NCBI GenBank assembly: GCA_009841015.1
Contig: VXMQ01000005.1
Location: 1-46,284 of the forward strand
Direction of reading: 5' to 3'
Source of the DNA: Candidatus Palauibacter denitrificans
GTDB taxonomy: Bacteria > Gemmatimonadota > Gemmatimonadetes > Palauibacterales > Palauibacteraceae
DNA length: 46,284 nt
This document shows positions 7,446 to 17,038 of this stretch, one piece after another (within the stretch, counting starts at the first letter, position 1; every line of letters begins with the position of its first letter). The translations under genes and the position numbers were made by a program. The notes beneath the pieces are model-generated. The model saw nothing but the letters and a program-made list of their open reading frames with translations, was not told where the DNA came from and ran no database searches.

Positions 7446-8768
7446 ATGGAAGACGGGATGGAGGACGGAACAACGCGGCACACGCCGCACGAGGCCGGGG
7501 ACACGGGGGCGCCCGTCGCCCCGCCCGCGTTCATGAAGCGGCTGGTACAGGGGGCGATCGTCATCGGCGTGGGCGTGTTCGGCTTCGCGCTGCTGTTCGG
7601 CATGCGCGCCGAACCGGCGGAGGTGGAACCGCCGCGCGTGATCCCCACGGTCAGCACGGTGCCCGCCCGCGTGACGCAGGGCGCGATCAAGGTGCGGGGC
7701 GGCGGCACGGTGCGGCCCAGCGCCGAGGTCACGATCGCGTCGCAGGTCGGCGGGCGCGTGATCTGGACCTCCCCCGCCCTCGTGAGCGGCGGGCGCTTCA
7801 ACGCGAACGAGCCGCTGCTGCGGGTGGACCCGGCGGACTACGAGAACGCCGTCGAGGCCGCGGAGGCGGATGTCGCCCAGCGCGAGGTGGCGTTGCTGGA
7901 AGCCGAGGAGAACGCCCGGTTGGCGCTCGATGAGTGGAGGCGGCTGGCCGCACGCGAGGATCTCGACCCGACGCCGCCCAATGCGCTCGTCACGCGGCAG
8001 CCGCAACTCGATGCGGCCGCGGCGGCCCTCAGGAGCGCCCGGGCCAGGCTGGAGGACGCGCGCCTGGCGCTGGAACGGACCTGGATCCGGGCTCCGTTCA
8101 ACGGGATCGTGCGCGAGGAGACGGTCGACCTCGGACAGTTCGTCGCGGCCGGCCAGTCCGTCGGCCGCCTGTACGCGACGGACGCGGTGGAGATCGTCGT
8201 GCCGCTGAGCGACAACGAGGCCGCGCTGATCGAGCGCCTGTGGAACGCGCGCGCCGGCGATGCCGCGACCCGCATCCCGGTCGAAATCGTCTCCGAGTAC
8301 GGCGGTGTCGAGTACGCGTGGTCGGGATACGTGGACCGGGCGGAGGCCGCGCTCGACGAGCAGACGCGGACGGTCGACGTGGTCGTGACCGTCCCCGAGC
8401 CGTTCACGGCCCCGGAGGACGATCCGCGCCGCCCGCCGCTCCTGATCGGCAGCTACGCGACGGTCGACATCGAGGGCACGAGCTTCGACGAATACGCCGT
8501 CGTCCCGGCCGCCGCCGTCCGCGACGGCGATGTCCTGTGGACGGTGGCGGACGACACCCTGCTCGTCATGACGCCGGTCGAGCCGATCCAGGAAGTGGAC
8601 GATGAAGCCGTGGTGCTCGGACCCATCCCGGACGGCACCCCGGTCATCGTTTCGATGCTCCTCTTCGTCACCGAGGGCATGACGGTGCGGCCGGTTCAGT
8701 TGCTGGAGAGCGCCGAGCCGTGGGAGCGCGGCGCCAACGGCGACGAGCGGGAAGGAGACGGCTCATGA
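7446..8768 (+). CDS. RND efflux periplasmic adaptor (HlyD/MFP family)
   Basis: Membrane-fusion protein of 440 residues bridging the inner-membrane pump and the outer-membrane factor. It has one N-terminal membrane anchor (about residues 35-55), then a split barrel-sandwich domain (SAEVTIASQVGGRV and IRAPFNGIVREETVDLGQFV), separated by an alpha-helical hairpin of about 80 residues rich in Glu, Ala and Leu, and a beta-barrel with membrane-proximal C-terminus. The first ATG is taken; a second ATG four codons later (7458) is possible. It follows the outer-membrane gene by 9 bp, and its stop overlaps the pump start (ATGA). Confidence 0.92.
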   Translation: MEDGMEDGTTRHTPHEAGDTGAPVAPPAFMKRLVQGAIVIGVGVFGFALLFGMRAEPAEVEPPRVIPTVSTVPARVTQGAIKVRGGGTVRPSAEVTIASQVGGRVIWTSPALVSGGRFNANEPLLRVDPADYENAVEAAEADVAQREVALLEAEENARLALDEWRRLAAREDLDPTPPNALVTRQPQLDAAAAALRSARARLEDARLALERTWIRAPFNGIVREETVDLGQFVAAGQSVGRLYATDAVEIVVPLSDNEAALIERLWNARAGDAATRIPVEIVSEYGGVEYAWSGYVDRAEAALDEQTRTVDVVVTVPEPFTAPEDDPRRPPLLIGSYATVDIEGTSFDEYAVVPAAAVRDGDVLWTVADDTLLVMTPVEPIQEVDDEAVVLGPIPDGTPVIVSMLLFVTEGMTVRPVQLLESAEPWERGANGDEREGDGS

Positions 8769-11700
8769 GGCGGGCGATCGGGTGGATGGCCAAGCACGGA
8801 GTCGCCGCGAACCTGCTGATGGTGCTGATCATCCTGGCGGGATTCGTGAGCCTCATCGGTCTGCCCCAGGAGACGTTCCCGGAGATCTCCCTCGACACGA
8901 TCCAGGTACAGGTCCAGTACCCCGGAGCTTCGCCCGACGAAGTCGAGCAGGCGATCGTGCGGCGGGTCGAGGAGCGGATCACGGGCATCCAGGGCGTCGA
9001 CCGCGTGACGGGCGCCGCTTCGGAGGGTGTCGGCATCGTGCTCGCCGAACTGTCGCTGGGCACGGACGAGTCGAAGACGCTGGACGAGATCAAGTCCGCC
9101 ATCGACCGGATCACGAGCTTCCCGGTCGATGCGGAGGAGCCGGAGGTGGTCGCGCTGACCGCGGAAGGCCGCGTCATGGAGGTCGCGATCTTCGGCGACG
9201 TCCCCGAGCGGACCCTCAAGGAGATTGCGAACCGGGTCAAGGATGACCTCACCTCGCTGCCGACGATCTCCCTCGTCCGCGTATCCGGCGTCCGGCAGTA
9301 CGAGATCTCGATCGAAGTGTCGAAGGCGGCCCTGCGCGCGCACGGCCTGACGCTCGACGAGGTGGCCGCGGCGGTGCGGCGGGGCAGCCTCGATCTTCCC
9401 GGCGGCAGCGTCGAGACCGACCGCGAGGAGATCCTCGTTCACATCCGCGGCCAGAACTATACCCGGGCGGATTTCGCGGACATCGTCGTGCGGGCGAACG
9501 TCGACGGGTCGATGCTCCGCCTCTCCGACGTCGCGGACATCCGGGACGGTTTCGAGGACGTCGACCTCATCAACGCCTACAACGGGCAACCCACGGCCTT
9601 CGTCCAGGTCATGCGGACGGGAGACGAGCGTGTCCTGGAGATCTCCGACGAGGTCGAGCGCTACCTGGCCGAGGAGTTGGCCCTCTCGCTCCCGCGGGGC
9701 GTCGACTACAGCATCTGGCGCAGCGAAGCCTCATACCTGCAGAGCCGCATCGACCTCCTCATCAAGAACGGCCGGCTCGGTCTGATCCTGGTCCTCATTG
9801 CCCTCGCCCTCTTCCTCGACCTGCGCCTCGCGTTCTGGACCGCGGTCGGGATCTTCCTCTCCTTCGCGGGCGTGTTCGCGGTGATGGCGTGGGCCGGCAT
9901 CTCCATCAACATGATGGCGCTGTTCGGCTTCATCCTCGCGATCGGGATCGTGGTGGACGACGCGATCGTGGTGGGGGAGAACATCTTCGCCGAACGGGAG
10001 AAGGGAACGGCCGCGCTGCGGGCGGCGATCAAGGGCACGAGACGCGTTTCCGTGCCGGTGATCTTCGCCGTGCTCACGACCGTGGCGGCGTTCACCCCGC
10101 TCCTCTTCGTGCCCGGCAGCCTCGGGAAGTTCCTCTACGTGATCCCCGCGATCGTGATCTCCGTGCTGCTGCTCTCGCTCGTCGAGGTCCTGTTCATCCT
10201 CCCCTACCACCTCTCGCACCTGCCGGCGCCGGGCGCGAGCCGCGGGAAGGGAGGCCTGCTGGGGCCCGTGTACCGCCTGCAGACGCTCGTCCAGACGAAC
10301 CTGCAGCGCTTCATCGACGGTCCGCTGGAGCGTTCCGTGCGCTTCGCCGTGCGGCGTCCGGGGCTGACGGTGCTCGGAGCCGTCTCCTCCCTGATGATCG
10401 TGGGGGGGCTGGTGGCGGGACGGCATCTCCGGTTCAGCCTTCTGCCCATGATCGAGGGCGAGGAAGTCGTCGCCTACATCGAGATGGCCGAGGGCACGAC
10501 GAGCGAGCGCACCGCGGAAGTCGCCAGCTACGTGGAGGGGCACGGATACGCGGCGATCGCGGAACTGGAAGCGCAGTTGCCGGATGACGAGCCGCCCCTG
10601 CTGGAAGCGGTCTTCACGAGCATCGGGCAGCGCCCTTCCCAGGCCGGAGGCCCCGGCATGAGCGCCGAAGCGAGCTTCGTCCGCTCGAACATCGCAGAGG
10701 TGAGCCTGCGGCTGACCGATCCGGAGATCCGGGACCTGTCGGCCATCGAGGTGGAGCGGGCCTGGCGGGAGCGCGTCGGGCCGGTCGCGGGCGCGCGGGA
10801 ACTCACGTTCAGTTCCATCCTCATCGATCTGGGATCGCCGGTGCAGGTGGAACTTTCCCATCCGGACACGGCGGTGCTGAACGCGGCGGTGCCGGCGTTC
10901 ACGGACCGCCTGGTGCGCATCGCGGGCGTGACGGAGGTGCGTGACGACCGGGGCCAGGGCAAGCGCGAGCTGGAGCTGGAACTCAGGCCCGCCGCCCGCA
11001 CCCTCGGGATCACGCTCGACGACCTGGCGCGCCAGGTGCGCGGGGCGTTCTTCGGGAACGAGGTCTACCGCCTGCAGCGGGGCCGCGACGAGGTGCGTGT
11101 CTACGTGCGGCTCCCGGAATCGGAGCGGAACACGCTCGCCGACCTGCAGGACTACCGGATCCGCACGCCGACGGGCGGCGAGGCGCCGCTGTCGGAGGTC
11201 GCGGATGTGTCCTTCGGCATCGCCTCATCGACGATCAACCGGATCGATGGACGCCGCATCGTGACGGTGACGGCGGATGTGGACGCGGCCGTGATCACGG
11301 GACAGGAGGTCAACACGGAGATCACTTCCGCGATCCTGCCGGAACTGCAGGCCCGGTACCCGGGTCTTCGCTACGGGTTCGGCGGCGAGCAGCGCCAGCA
11401 GACGCTGGCGTTCGAGGGGATCGCCCGCGGTTTCCTGCTCGCCCTGCTCGCGATCTACGCGCTCCTCGCCATCCCCTTCCGCTCGTACCTGCAGCCGCTC
11501 GTCGTCATGGCCTCGATTCCGCTGGGGCTCGTCGGCGCCGCGATCGGGCACCTGATCATGGGCCTGGATCTCGGCATGCTCTCCATGTTCGGGCTCGTGG
11601 GCCTGTCGGGCGTGGTCGTGAACGACTCGCTCGTCCTCATCGATTTCATCAACGAACGGCACCGCTCGGGGCTTCCCATGTCCGAGGCCATCGTGCAGGG

Positions 11701-11977
11701 GGCGAAGGTCCGCTTCCGGCCCATCATGCTGACCTCCGTGACCACCTTCCTGGGGGTCTCGCCGATCATCCTGGAGCGCAGCACGCAGGCGCAGTTCCTC
11801 TCGCCCATGGCGGTGAGCCTCGGGTTCGGGATCCTGTTCGCGACCTTCATCATCATGCTCGCCGTGCCGGCCCTGGCGATGATGAACTACACGTTCACGA
11901 TGCGGGCGAAGCGGGCCTTCGTTCGCTGGCGGCGAAAGCCCGAACTGGGCCTGGCCGCGGGAGGGTTCGAGCGCTGA
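8765..11977 (+). CDS. RND efflux transporter permease (AcrB/MMPL-like)
   Basis: Proton-driven inner-membrane pump of 1070 residues. It has the usual layout of twelve membrane helices with two large periplasmic loops: TM1 near residues 10-35, the TM4 proton-relay pair Asp398-Asp399 in [16 protein letters not shown], and the second-half counterpart [16 protein letters not shown]. The start at 8765 overlaps the adaptor stop (ATGA) and has AAGGAG 7 bases upstream; an in-frame ATG at 8720 would sit inside the adaptor gene and lacks homology. Its stop overlaps the inferred cysD start, which ties the pump to sulfate activation. Substrate is unknown; from context it may export the sulfated product of the PKS locus. 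Confidence 0.94.
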   Translation: MRRAIGWMAKHGVAANLLMVLIILAGFVSLIGLPQETFPEISLDTIQVQVQYPGASPDEVEQAIVRRVEERITGIQGVDRVTGAASEGVGIVLAELSLGTDESKTLDEIKSAIDRITSFPVDAEEPEVVALTAEGRVMEVAIFGDVPERTLKEIANRVKDDLTSLPTISLVRVSGVRQYEISIEVSKAALRAHGLTLDEVAAAVRRGSLDLPGGSVETDREEILVHIRGQNYTRADFADIVVRANVDGSMLRLSDVADIRDGFEDVDLINAYNGQPTAFVQVMRTGDERVLEISDEVERYLAEELALSLPRGVDYSIWRSEASYLQSRIDLLIKNGRLGLILVLIALALFLDLRLAFWTAVGIFLSFAGVFAVMAWAGISINMMALFGFILAIGIVVDDAIVVGENIFAEREKGTAALRAAIKGTRRVSVPVIFAVLTTVAAFTPLLFVPGSLGKFLYVIPAIVISVLLLSLVEVLFILPYHLSHLPAPGASRGKGGLLGPVYRLQTLVQTNLQRFIDGPLERSVRFAVRRPGLTVLGAVSSLMIVGGLVAGRHLRFSLLPMIEGEEVVAYIEMAEGTTSERTAEVASYVEGHGYAAIAELEAQLPDDEPPLLEAVFTSIGQRPSQAGGPGMSAEASFVRSNIAEVSLRLTDPEIRDLSAIEVERAWRERVGPVAGARELTFSSILIDLGSPVQVELSHPDTAVLNAAVPAFTDRLVRIAGVTEVRDDRGQGKRELELELRPAARTLGITLDDLARQVRGAFFGNEVYRLQRGRDEVRVYVRLPESERNTLADLQDYRIRTPTGGEAPLSEVADVSFGIASSTINRIDGRRIVTVTADVDAAVITGQEVNTEITSAILPELQARYPGLRYGFGGEQRQQTLAFEGIARGFLLALLAIYALLAIPFRSYLQPLVVMASIPLGLVGAAIGHLIMGLDLGMLSMFGLVGLSGVVVNDSLVLIDFINERHRSGLPMSEAIVQGAKVRFRPIMLTSVTTFLGVSPIILERSTQAQFLSPMAVSLGFGILFATFIIMLAVPALAMMNYTFTMRAKRAFVRWRRKPELGLAAGGFER

Positions 11978-12882
11978 GCGGTCTCTCGGGCGCCTGGCCG
12001 GCGTCGCTCGAGTCCGAAGCCATCGAAATCCTCCGGGAGGGCGTCGCGGCGGCGTCGCGGCCCGTGATGCTGTATTCGATCGGGAAGGACTCCTCGGTGC
12101 TCCTGCACCTCGCCCGGAAGGCCTTCTGGCCGGCCGCGCCGCCCTTCCCGCTGCTCCACATCGACACGACGTGGAAGTTCCGGGAGATGATCGCGTTCCG
12201 GGACCGGGCGGCGGCGGAAGCGGGTGTGGAACTCCGGGTTCACACCAACGAGGACGGGCTGCGCGAGGGCGTCAATCCGTTCGACCACGGATCGGAACGC
12301 TACACCGACGTCATGAAGACGGTCGCGCTGCGGCAGGCGCTCGACGAGGGCGGGTACGACATCATCTTCGTCGGCGCGCGGAGGGACGAGGAGAAGTCGC
12401 GCGCCAAGGAACGCGTGTTCTCGCTCCGCGACGCGGCCCACCAATGGGACCCGAAGGCGCAGCGTCCGGAGCCGTGGAACCTGTACAACACCCGTCTGGC
12501 TCCCGGCGAATCCCTGCGGGTGTCGCCGCTCTCGAACTGGACCGAGGCGGACGTCTGGCGGTACATCCGCGCGGAGGAGATCCCGATCGTCCCGCTGTAC
12601 TACGCCGCCGAACGCTCCGTCGTCGAGCGGGATGGACGGTGGATCATGGTCGACGACGACCGCATGCCGCTGCTCCCGGGCGAGGAGCCGCAGCGGCGGC
12701 GGATCCGCTTCCGGACGGTGGGCTGCTACCCGCTGACCGCCGCCGTCGAGAGCGACGCGGACACGCTCGACGCGGTTATCGCCGAGACGCTCGCGGCGGA
12801 TCGCTCCGAACGCGAGGGGCGCCTCATCGACCATGACCGCGATGGCTCCATGGAGGTCAAGAAGAAGCAGGGCTACTTCTGA
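11974..12882 (+). CDS. cysD: Sulfate adenylyltransferase small subunit CysD, probable CTG start
   Basis: Catalytic subunit of ATP sulfurylase, making adenosine 5'-phosphosulfate from sulfate and ATP with the GTPase CysN. The PP-loop is [20 protein letters not shown], followed by [13 protein letters not shown] and the conserved tail [20 protein letters not shown]. The first GTG/ATG (12064/12067) would begin inside the conserved N-terminal helix. Reading upstream in frame gives [20 protein letters not shown], which matches the family start. The only usable initiator there is CTG 11974, which forms a 4-bp CTGA overlap with the RND stop and has a GGGAGGG run about 9 bases before it. That start gives 302 residues, the normal length. 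The start codon is inference; the family is certain. Confidence 0.93.
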   Translation: MSGLSGAWPASLESEAIEILREGVAAASRPVMLYSIGKDSSVLLHLARKAFWPAAPPFPLLHIDTTWKFREMIAFRDRAAAEAGVELRVHTNEDGLREGVNPFDHGSERYTDVMKTVALRQALDEGGYDIIFVGARRDEEKSRAKERVFSLRDAAHQWDPKAQRPEPWNLYNTRLAPGESLRVSPLSNWTEADVWRYIRAEEIPIVPLYYAAERSVVERDGRWIMVDDDRMPLLPGEEPQRRRIRFRTVGCYPLTAAVESDADTLDAVIAETLAADRSEREGRLIDHDRDGSMEVKKKQGYF

Positions 12883-14771
12883 TGGCGCCGGCCCCGCCGC
12901 CGACCCCGCCGCCGACCCTGCGCTTCGTGCTCTGCGGCAGCGTCGACGATGGCAAGAGCACGGTCATCGGGCGGCTTCTGTACGATTGCCGCCAGGTCTT
13001 CTCGGACGAACTGAGGCGCGTGGAACGCGACTCGGCCCGCCACGGCACGCAGGGGAAGGCGACCGACTTCGCCCTGCTCGTCGACGGATTGCGCGACGAG
13101 CGCGAGCAGGGCATCACGATCGACGTCGCGTACCGCAGCTTCGAGACGCCCCGCCGCCGGTTCCTCGTGGCCGACGCGCCCGGCCACGAGCAGTACACGC
13201 GCAACATGGCCACGGGCGCCTCGACCGCCGACCTGGCCGTCGTCCTGGTGGACGCGCGCAGGGGGGTCCTGCCCCAGACGGCGCGTCACACGCGGATCGC
13301 GGCCCTGTTCGGCGTCCGCCACGCGGTTCTCGCCGTGAACAAGATGGACCTCGTCGAATGGGACCGGGACGTCTTCGAAGCGATCCGCGTCGCCTGGCGC
13401 GCGCTCGCCGGCGAGATCCGTCTCGCCGCGGTCGAGGCGATTCCGGTCTCGGCGCTGACCGGCGCCAACCTCACCCGAAACGGCACGTCGGCGCCGTGGT
13501 ACGACGGCCCGACGCTTCTCGCCCATCTCGAGACGGTGGATGTCGAGGGGGCCGGCGCCGACCGGCCGTTTCGGATGCCGGTCCAGTACGTGAATCGGCC
13601 GCACTCCGACTTCCGGGGATACTGCGGGCGCGTGGCCGCGGGCGCGGTGGCGGTCGGCGATGCCGTCCGCATCTCTCCGGCCGGAACGGAGAGCCGCGTG
13701 GAATCGATCATCGTGGGTGAGGGCACCCGCGACCGTGCCGCCCGCGGCGACTCCGTGACGTTGACCCTGGCTCCGGATGTCGATGTCACGCGGGGCGATG
13801 TCGTCGCGGACGCGGACGCACCCGCCGAGGCGGCGGACCAGTTCCAGGCGCGCCTCGTCTGGATGCACGACGAGCCGCTCGCCGTGGGCCGCCGGTACAC
13901 GCTGAAGCTCCACTCGCGGGAGGTGGGCGCCGCCGTCACCCGGATCCGGCACCGACTGGACGTGTCCAACGGCCACGAGTTGGCCGCGCCCGTGCTGCGC
14001 CTGAACGACCTCGGCACCGTGAACCTCGCGACCGATCGCCCCGTCCCCTTCGCGCCCTTCGACGAGTCGCGCGAACTGGGAGGCTTCATCCTGATCGATC
14101 CCGCCACGAACGCGACGGCGGCCGCCGGCACGATCGTCTTCCCGCTCATGCGGGCGGCCAACGTGAAATGGCAGCACCTGGACGTCTCGAAGGATGTCCG
14201 CTCGCGGCTCAAGCTCCAGCGCGCCCAGTGCGTATGGCTGACCGGGATGTCCGCCTCGGGGAAGTCCACCATCGCCAACCTGCTCGACCGCCGCCTGACC
14301 ATCGAGGGGCGGCATACGTATCTTCTGGATGGCGACAACGTGCGCCACGGCCTGTGCCGGGACCTGGGCTTCACCGAAGCGGATCGGGTGGAGAACATCC
14401 GGCGGGTGGCGGAGGTGGCCCGCCTCATGGTCGATGCGGGGCTGATCGTCATCGTCGCTTTCATCAGCCCGTTCCGGTCGGAGCGCGACTACGCCCGCGG
14501 CCTGTTCGAGCCCGGCGACTTCGTCGAAGTCTTCGTGGACGCGTCGCTGGAGGCGTGCGCGGAGCGCGACCCGAAGGGACTTTATGCGAAGGCGCTGAGG
14601 GGCGAGATCAGGAACTTCACGGGAGTCGACAGTCCCTACGAACGGCCCGAGCACCCGGATCTGCGCCTGGACACGGAGAAGCTCTCCCCGGAGGAATGCG
14701 TGGAACGGCTGACGGACAAACTCGACCGAGAGTTCCCGGCTCCGCATGCACCCGTGACGGAGGATCGCTGA
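12882..14771 (+). CDS. cysNC: CysN-CysC fusion: ATP sulfurylase GTPase subunit plus APS kinase
   Basis: Bifunctional enzyme of 629 residues that drives APS synthesis with GTP and phosphorylates APS to PAPS, the universal sulfuryl donor. The N-terminal CysN part (about 1-435) has the EF-Tu-like GTPase motifs GSVDDGKST (residue 19), DAPGHEQYTRNM and NKMD, then two beta-barrel domains. The C-terminal CysC part (about 445-629) has its own P-loop GMSASGKST (residue 455) and the DGDNVRHGL substrate region. The ATG overlaps the cysD stop by one base (TGATG). A CysNC fusion next to cysD and a sulfotransferase points to PAPS supply for sulfation; no PAPS reductase gene (cysH) is in the window. Confidence 0.95.
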   Translation: MAPAPPPTPPPTLRFVLCGSVDDGKSTVIGRLLYDCRQVFSDELRRVERDSARHGTQGKATDFALLVDGLRDEREQGITIDVAYRSFETPRRRFLVADAPGHEQYTRNMATGASTADLAVVLVDARRGVLPQTARHTRIAALFGVRHAVLAVNKMDLVEWDRDVFEAIRVAWRALAGEIRLAAVEAIPVSALTGANLTRNGTSAPWYDGPTLLAHLETVDVEGAGADRPFRMPVQYVNRPHSDFRGYCGRVAAGAVAVGDAVRISPAGTESRVESIIVGEGTRDRAARGDSVTLTLAPDVDVTRGDVVADADAPAEAADQFQARLVWMHDEPLAVGRRYTLKLHSREVGAAVTRIRHRLDVSNGHELAAPVLRLNDLGTVNLATDRPVPFAPFDESRELGGFILIDPATNATAAAGTIVFPLMRAANVKWQHLDVSKDVRSRLKLQRAQCVWLTGMSASGKSTIANLLDRRLTIEGRHTYLLDGDNVRHGLCRDLGFTEADRVENIRRVAEVARLMVDAGLIVIVAFISPFRSERDYARGLFEPGDFVEVFVDASLEACAERDPKGLYAKALRGEIRNFTGVDSPYERPEHPDLRLDTEKLSPEECVERLTDKLDREFPAPHAPVTEDR

Positions 14772-16525
14772 TGGCGAACGGACCCCTCTCGGACGTCGCG
14801 AAGCTGCGGTTCGCGGCCGACGAACGCCCGCCGCGCGCGATGAGCCTCGTGATCGGCGCGCAGACGGCAATCCTCGTCTGCCTGCCCCTGGTGGTGGTCA
14901 CGACGATCGTCGCGCGCGTCGCGGACCAGAGCCCCGACTACCTGCGCTGGGCGATCTTCGCGAGCATGGTGATCGGCGGCCTGCTCACGATCGTCCAGTC
15001 CAGGCGTGTCGCCGGCATCGGCGGAGGAACGCTGACCGTCATGGGCGCCTCGGGGGCTTCGATCGGGGTCGGCGCGCTCGCGCTCGTCGCGGGTGGCCCG
15101 GCGCTGCTGGGGGTGCTCGTGCTCGTCGCGGGGTTGTGCCAACTCGTCCTGGCGTCCCGCCTGGCGCTGCTCCGGCGCATCATCACGCCGGTCGTGTCGG
15201 GCACGCTGACGGCGCTTGTGGCCGTGACGATCATGCCGCTGGCGTTCGCCATGCTCACCCGCGTGCCGGAAAGCGCGCCGCCGGCCGCGGCCCCCACCGT
15301 CGCCGCGGTCACCATGCTGTGCGTCGTCGGCCTCCTGCTGCGAGGCAAGCGATGGGTGCGGGCGTGGAACGCCGTCATCGGGATCGGCGTCGGCTGCGTG
15401 ACCGCCGCCCTGTTCGGGATCCTCGACTTCGGACGCGTGGCGGAGGCCCGCTGGATCGGGATCCCCACATTCCCGGCATCCGGCCTGGACCTGAGCTTTG
15501 ACGCGAGCTTCTGGCTGCTCCTGCCCGGGTTCCTCTTCGTGTCCTTCGTGATCACGATCCGGCAGGTCAGCGACAACGTCCGCATGCAGCACCTCTCCCG
15601 GCGCGAGCCGCGGGCGGTCGATTTCCGCCGGGTCCAGGGGTCCGTCGCCGCCTGCGGCGCGGGCACGCTCCTGTCGGGTTTCGCCGGCGTGCTGCCGCCG
15701 TGGCCGTACGTCGCCGGGATCGCTCTCGCGAGCGGCATCGGCGTCGCCGCCCGGAGCGTCGGCGTCGTCATCGGGGCCGGTTTCATCGCCCTCGCCTTCG
15801 TGCCGAAGCTCACGGCCCTCATCCTGTCGATCCCGGCGCCGGTGCTGGGCGCCTACATCACCGTCGTCTTCGGCCTCATCTTCGTACAGGGCATGCGGAT
15901 CCTCTTCCAGGAGGGGATCGACCGGCAGTACTCACTGATCGCGGGCCTGGCGTTCTGGATCGGGGCGGGGATCCAGTTCCAGGCCATCTTCCCCGCCTAC
16001 CTCGCCACGCCCATGGGCCGCATGCTCGCGAACGGTCTCACCGTGGGCGGGCTGTCCATCCTGCTGCTGAACCTGTTTCTGGATGTGACCGGGCCCCGCC
16101 GCCACAGGCTCGAACTGGCGCTGCGCCCGGAGAGCCTCGCGGAACTCGACAGCTTCCTCGAGGGCTTCGCGGCCAGGTACAAGTGGAGCGGCAAGGCCAC
16201 GGACCGCCTGCGGGCGGCGGCCGAAGAGGCGCTCCTGAGTCTCCTGCGCGAGGAAGAGGGGGAACAGGCCCCCGCCCGCGCGGAGCGCCGGCTGCGCGTC
16301 GTGGCCCGGAACCTCCGCTTCGGCGCCGGGCTGGAGTTCACCGCGGCCACCAACGAGGGGAACCTGGAGAACCAGCTGGCCCTGCTCGGCGACCGCCCCG
16401 ACCCGACGAGCGAACGCGACCTGTCGCTGGCGCTCCTGCGGCACCACGCCTCATCCGTCAAACATCACCAGTACCACAACGCCGATGTGCTGACCGTGCA
16501 CGTGAACCGTGCCTGGCACAGTTGA
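14771..16525 (+). CDS. NCS2/SulP-fold membrane transporter with C-terminal ATPase-like domain
   Basis: Transporter of 584 residues related to the uracil-xanthine permease (NCS2) branch of the fold shared with SulP sulfate carriers. About 12-14 hydrophobic segments fill residues 25-455. The remaining 130 residues are soluble: AELDSFLEGFAARYKWSG, DRLRAAAEEALLSLLREE and a later AATNEGNLENQ. This resembles a degenerate GHKL/anti-sigma-type ATP-binding domain in which the usual N-box Asn is not visible. The start overlaps the cysNC stop by one base and has GGAGG 7 bases upstream, so it is the last gene of the operon. Family knowledge suggests nucleobase uptake, while context suggests sulfate or another oxyanion; neither is proven. 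Confidence 0.78.
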   Translation: MANGPLSDVAKLRFAADERPPRAMSLVIGAQTAILVCLPLVVVTTIVARVADQSPDYLRWAIFASMVIGGLLTIVQSRRVAGIGGGTLTVMGASGASIGVGALALVAGGPALLGVLVLVAGLCQLVLASRLALLRRIITPVVSGTLTALVAVTIMPLAFAMLTRVPESAPPAAAPTVAAVTMLCVVGLLLRGKRWVRAWNAVIGIGVGCVTAALFGILDFGRVAEARWIGIPTFPASGLDLSFDASFWLLLPGFLFVSFVITIRQVSDNVRMQHLSRREPRAVDFRRVQGSVAACGAGTLLSGFAGVLPPWPYVAGIALASGIGVAARSVGVVIGAGFIALAFVPKLTALILSIPAPVLGAYITVVFGLIFVQGMRILFQEGIDRQYSLIAGLAFWIGAGIQFQAIFPAYLATPMGRMLANGLTVGGLSILLLNLFLDVTGPRRHRLELALRPESLAELDSFLEGFAARYKWSGKATDRLRAAAEEALLSLLREEEGEQAPARAERRLRVVARNLRFGAGLEFTAATNEGNLENQLALLGDRPDPTSERDLSLALLRHHASSVKHHQYHNADVLTVHVNRAWHS

Positions 16526-16601
16526 CCGCGATGGCTGCTTCGTACATCCTGTGGCGTAAGCCAGCAGCAACCCCAACCCCCATTCAGCGAGGATGCAGCG
16601 G

Positions 16602-16877
16602 ATGAGCGAGCCACGCCCGGCCCCTGCAATGAGGAACGCGGTCGATTTCGGCATCGTCGGAGACAACATCTTGGACATCGCCGACTTCGCCATCGAGAAG
16701 TACGAGTTCACGAACGGCACCACTCTGCCCGACGAAGCGCGGGAGGCAGCGGTGGAACGCGTGCGCGACGCGTTGTGGGAGATGGTGAAGGCGTTCAGGA
16801 ATCGGCGGAAGGAAATGCGCAAGCAGCTGTTCGACACCGCCGACGAGGCGGTGCGGGACTACGTCGCGGACTCCTGA
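16602..16877 (+). CDS. Small hypothetical protein, helical
   Basis: A 91-residue protein I do not recognise. It is highly charged and predicted mostly helical (DEAREAAVERVRDALWEM, then an RNRRKEMRKQL basic run), with no signal peptide or membrane segment. ATG 16602 is preferred over ATG 16593 because GAGG lies 9 bases before the former and touches the latter. It lies between the sulfate-activation operon and the PKS on the same strand, with 76 bp before and 161 bp after. It could be a helical accessory protein, but nothing in the sequence assigns a role. Confidence 0.6.
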   Translation: MSEPRPAPAMRNAVDFGIVGDNILDIADFAIEKYEFTNGTTLPDEAREAAVERVRDALWEMVKAFRNRRKEMRKQLFDTADEAVRDYVADS

Positions 16878-17038
16878 TTCAACGACGAAGTCCGGTTCCG
16901 GAGCCGGTGTAGCGGTCCGTAGCAGGCCCAGGCGACCGGGTCGTTCCCGGCCCGTTTCGCACCCGGCAGTCGGCGGATGAAATCCATGCAAACGGCAGGC
17001 TTTGACCGGGAGCTGCCCGGAGCGGTCGCGGCAGCAGG

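Noticed and set aside
16552..16563. Small hairpin TGGC-GTAA-GCCA after the NCS2-like gene
   Set aside because: The four-bp stem with a GNRA-like loop lacks a T-tract; too weak to call a terminator.
16936..16950. Inverted repeat CCGGG/CCCGG in the gap before the PKS
   Set aside because: Five-bp GC stems are common by chance in this composition; no T-run and no promoter elements beside it.
17003..17031. TTGACC as a -35 box for the PKS operon
   Set aside because: No -10-like sequence at any acceptable spacing; the region is uniformly GC-rich.
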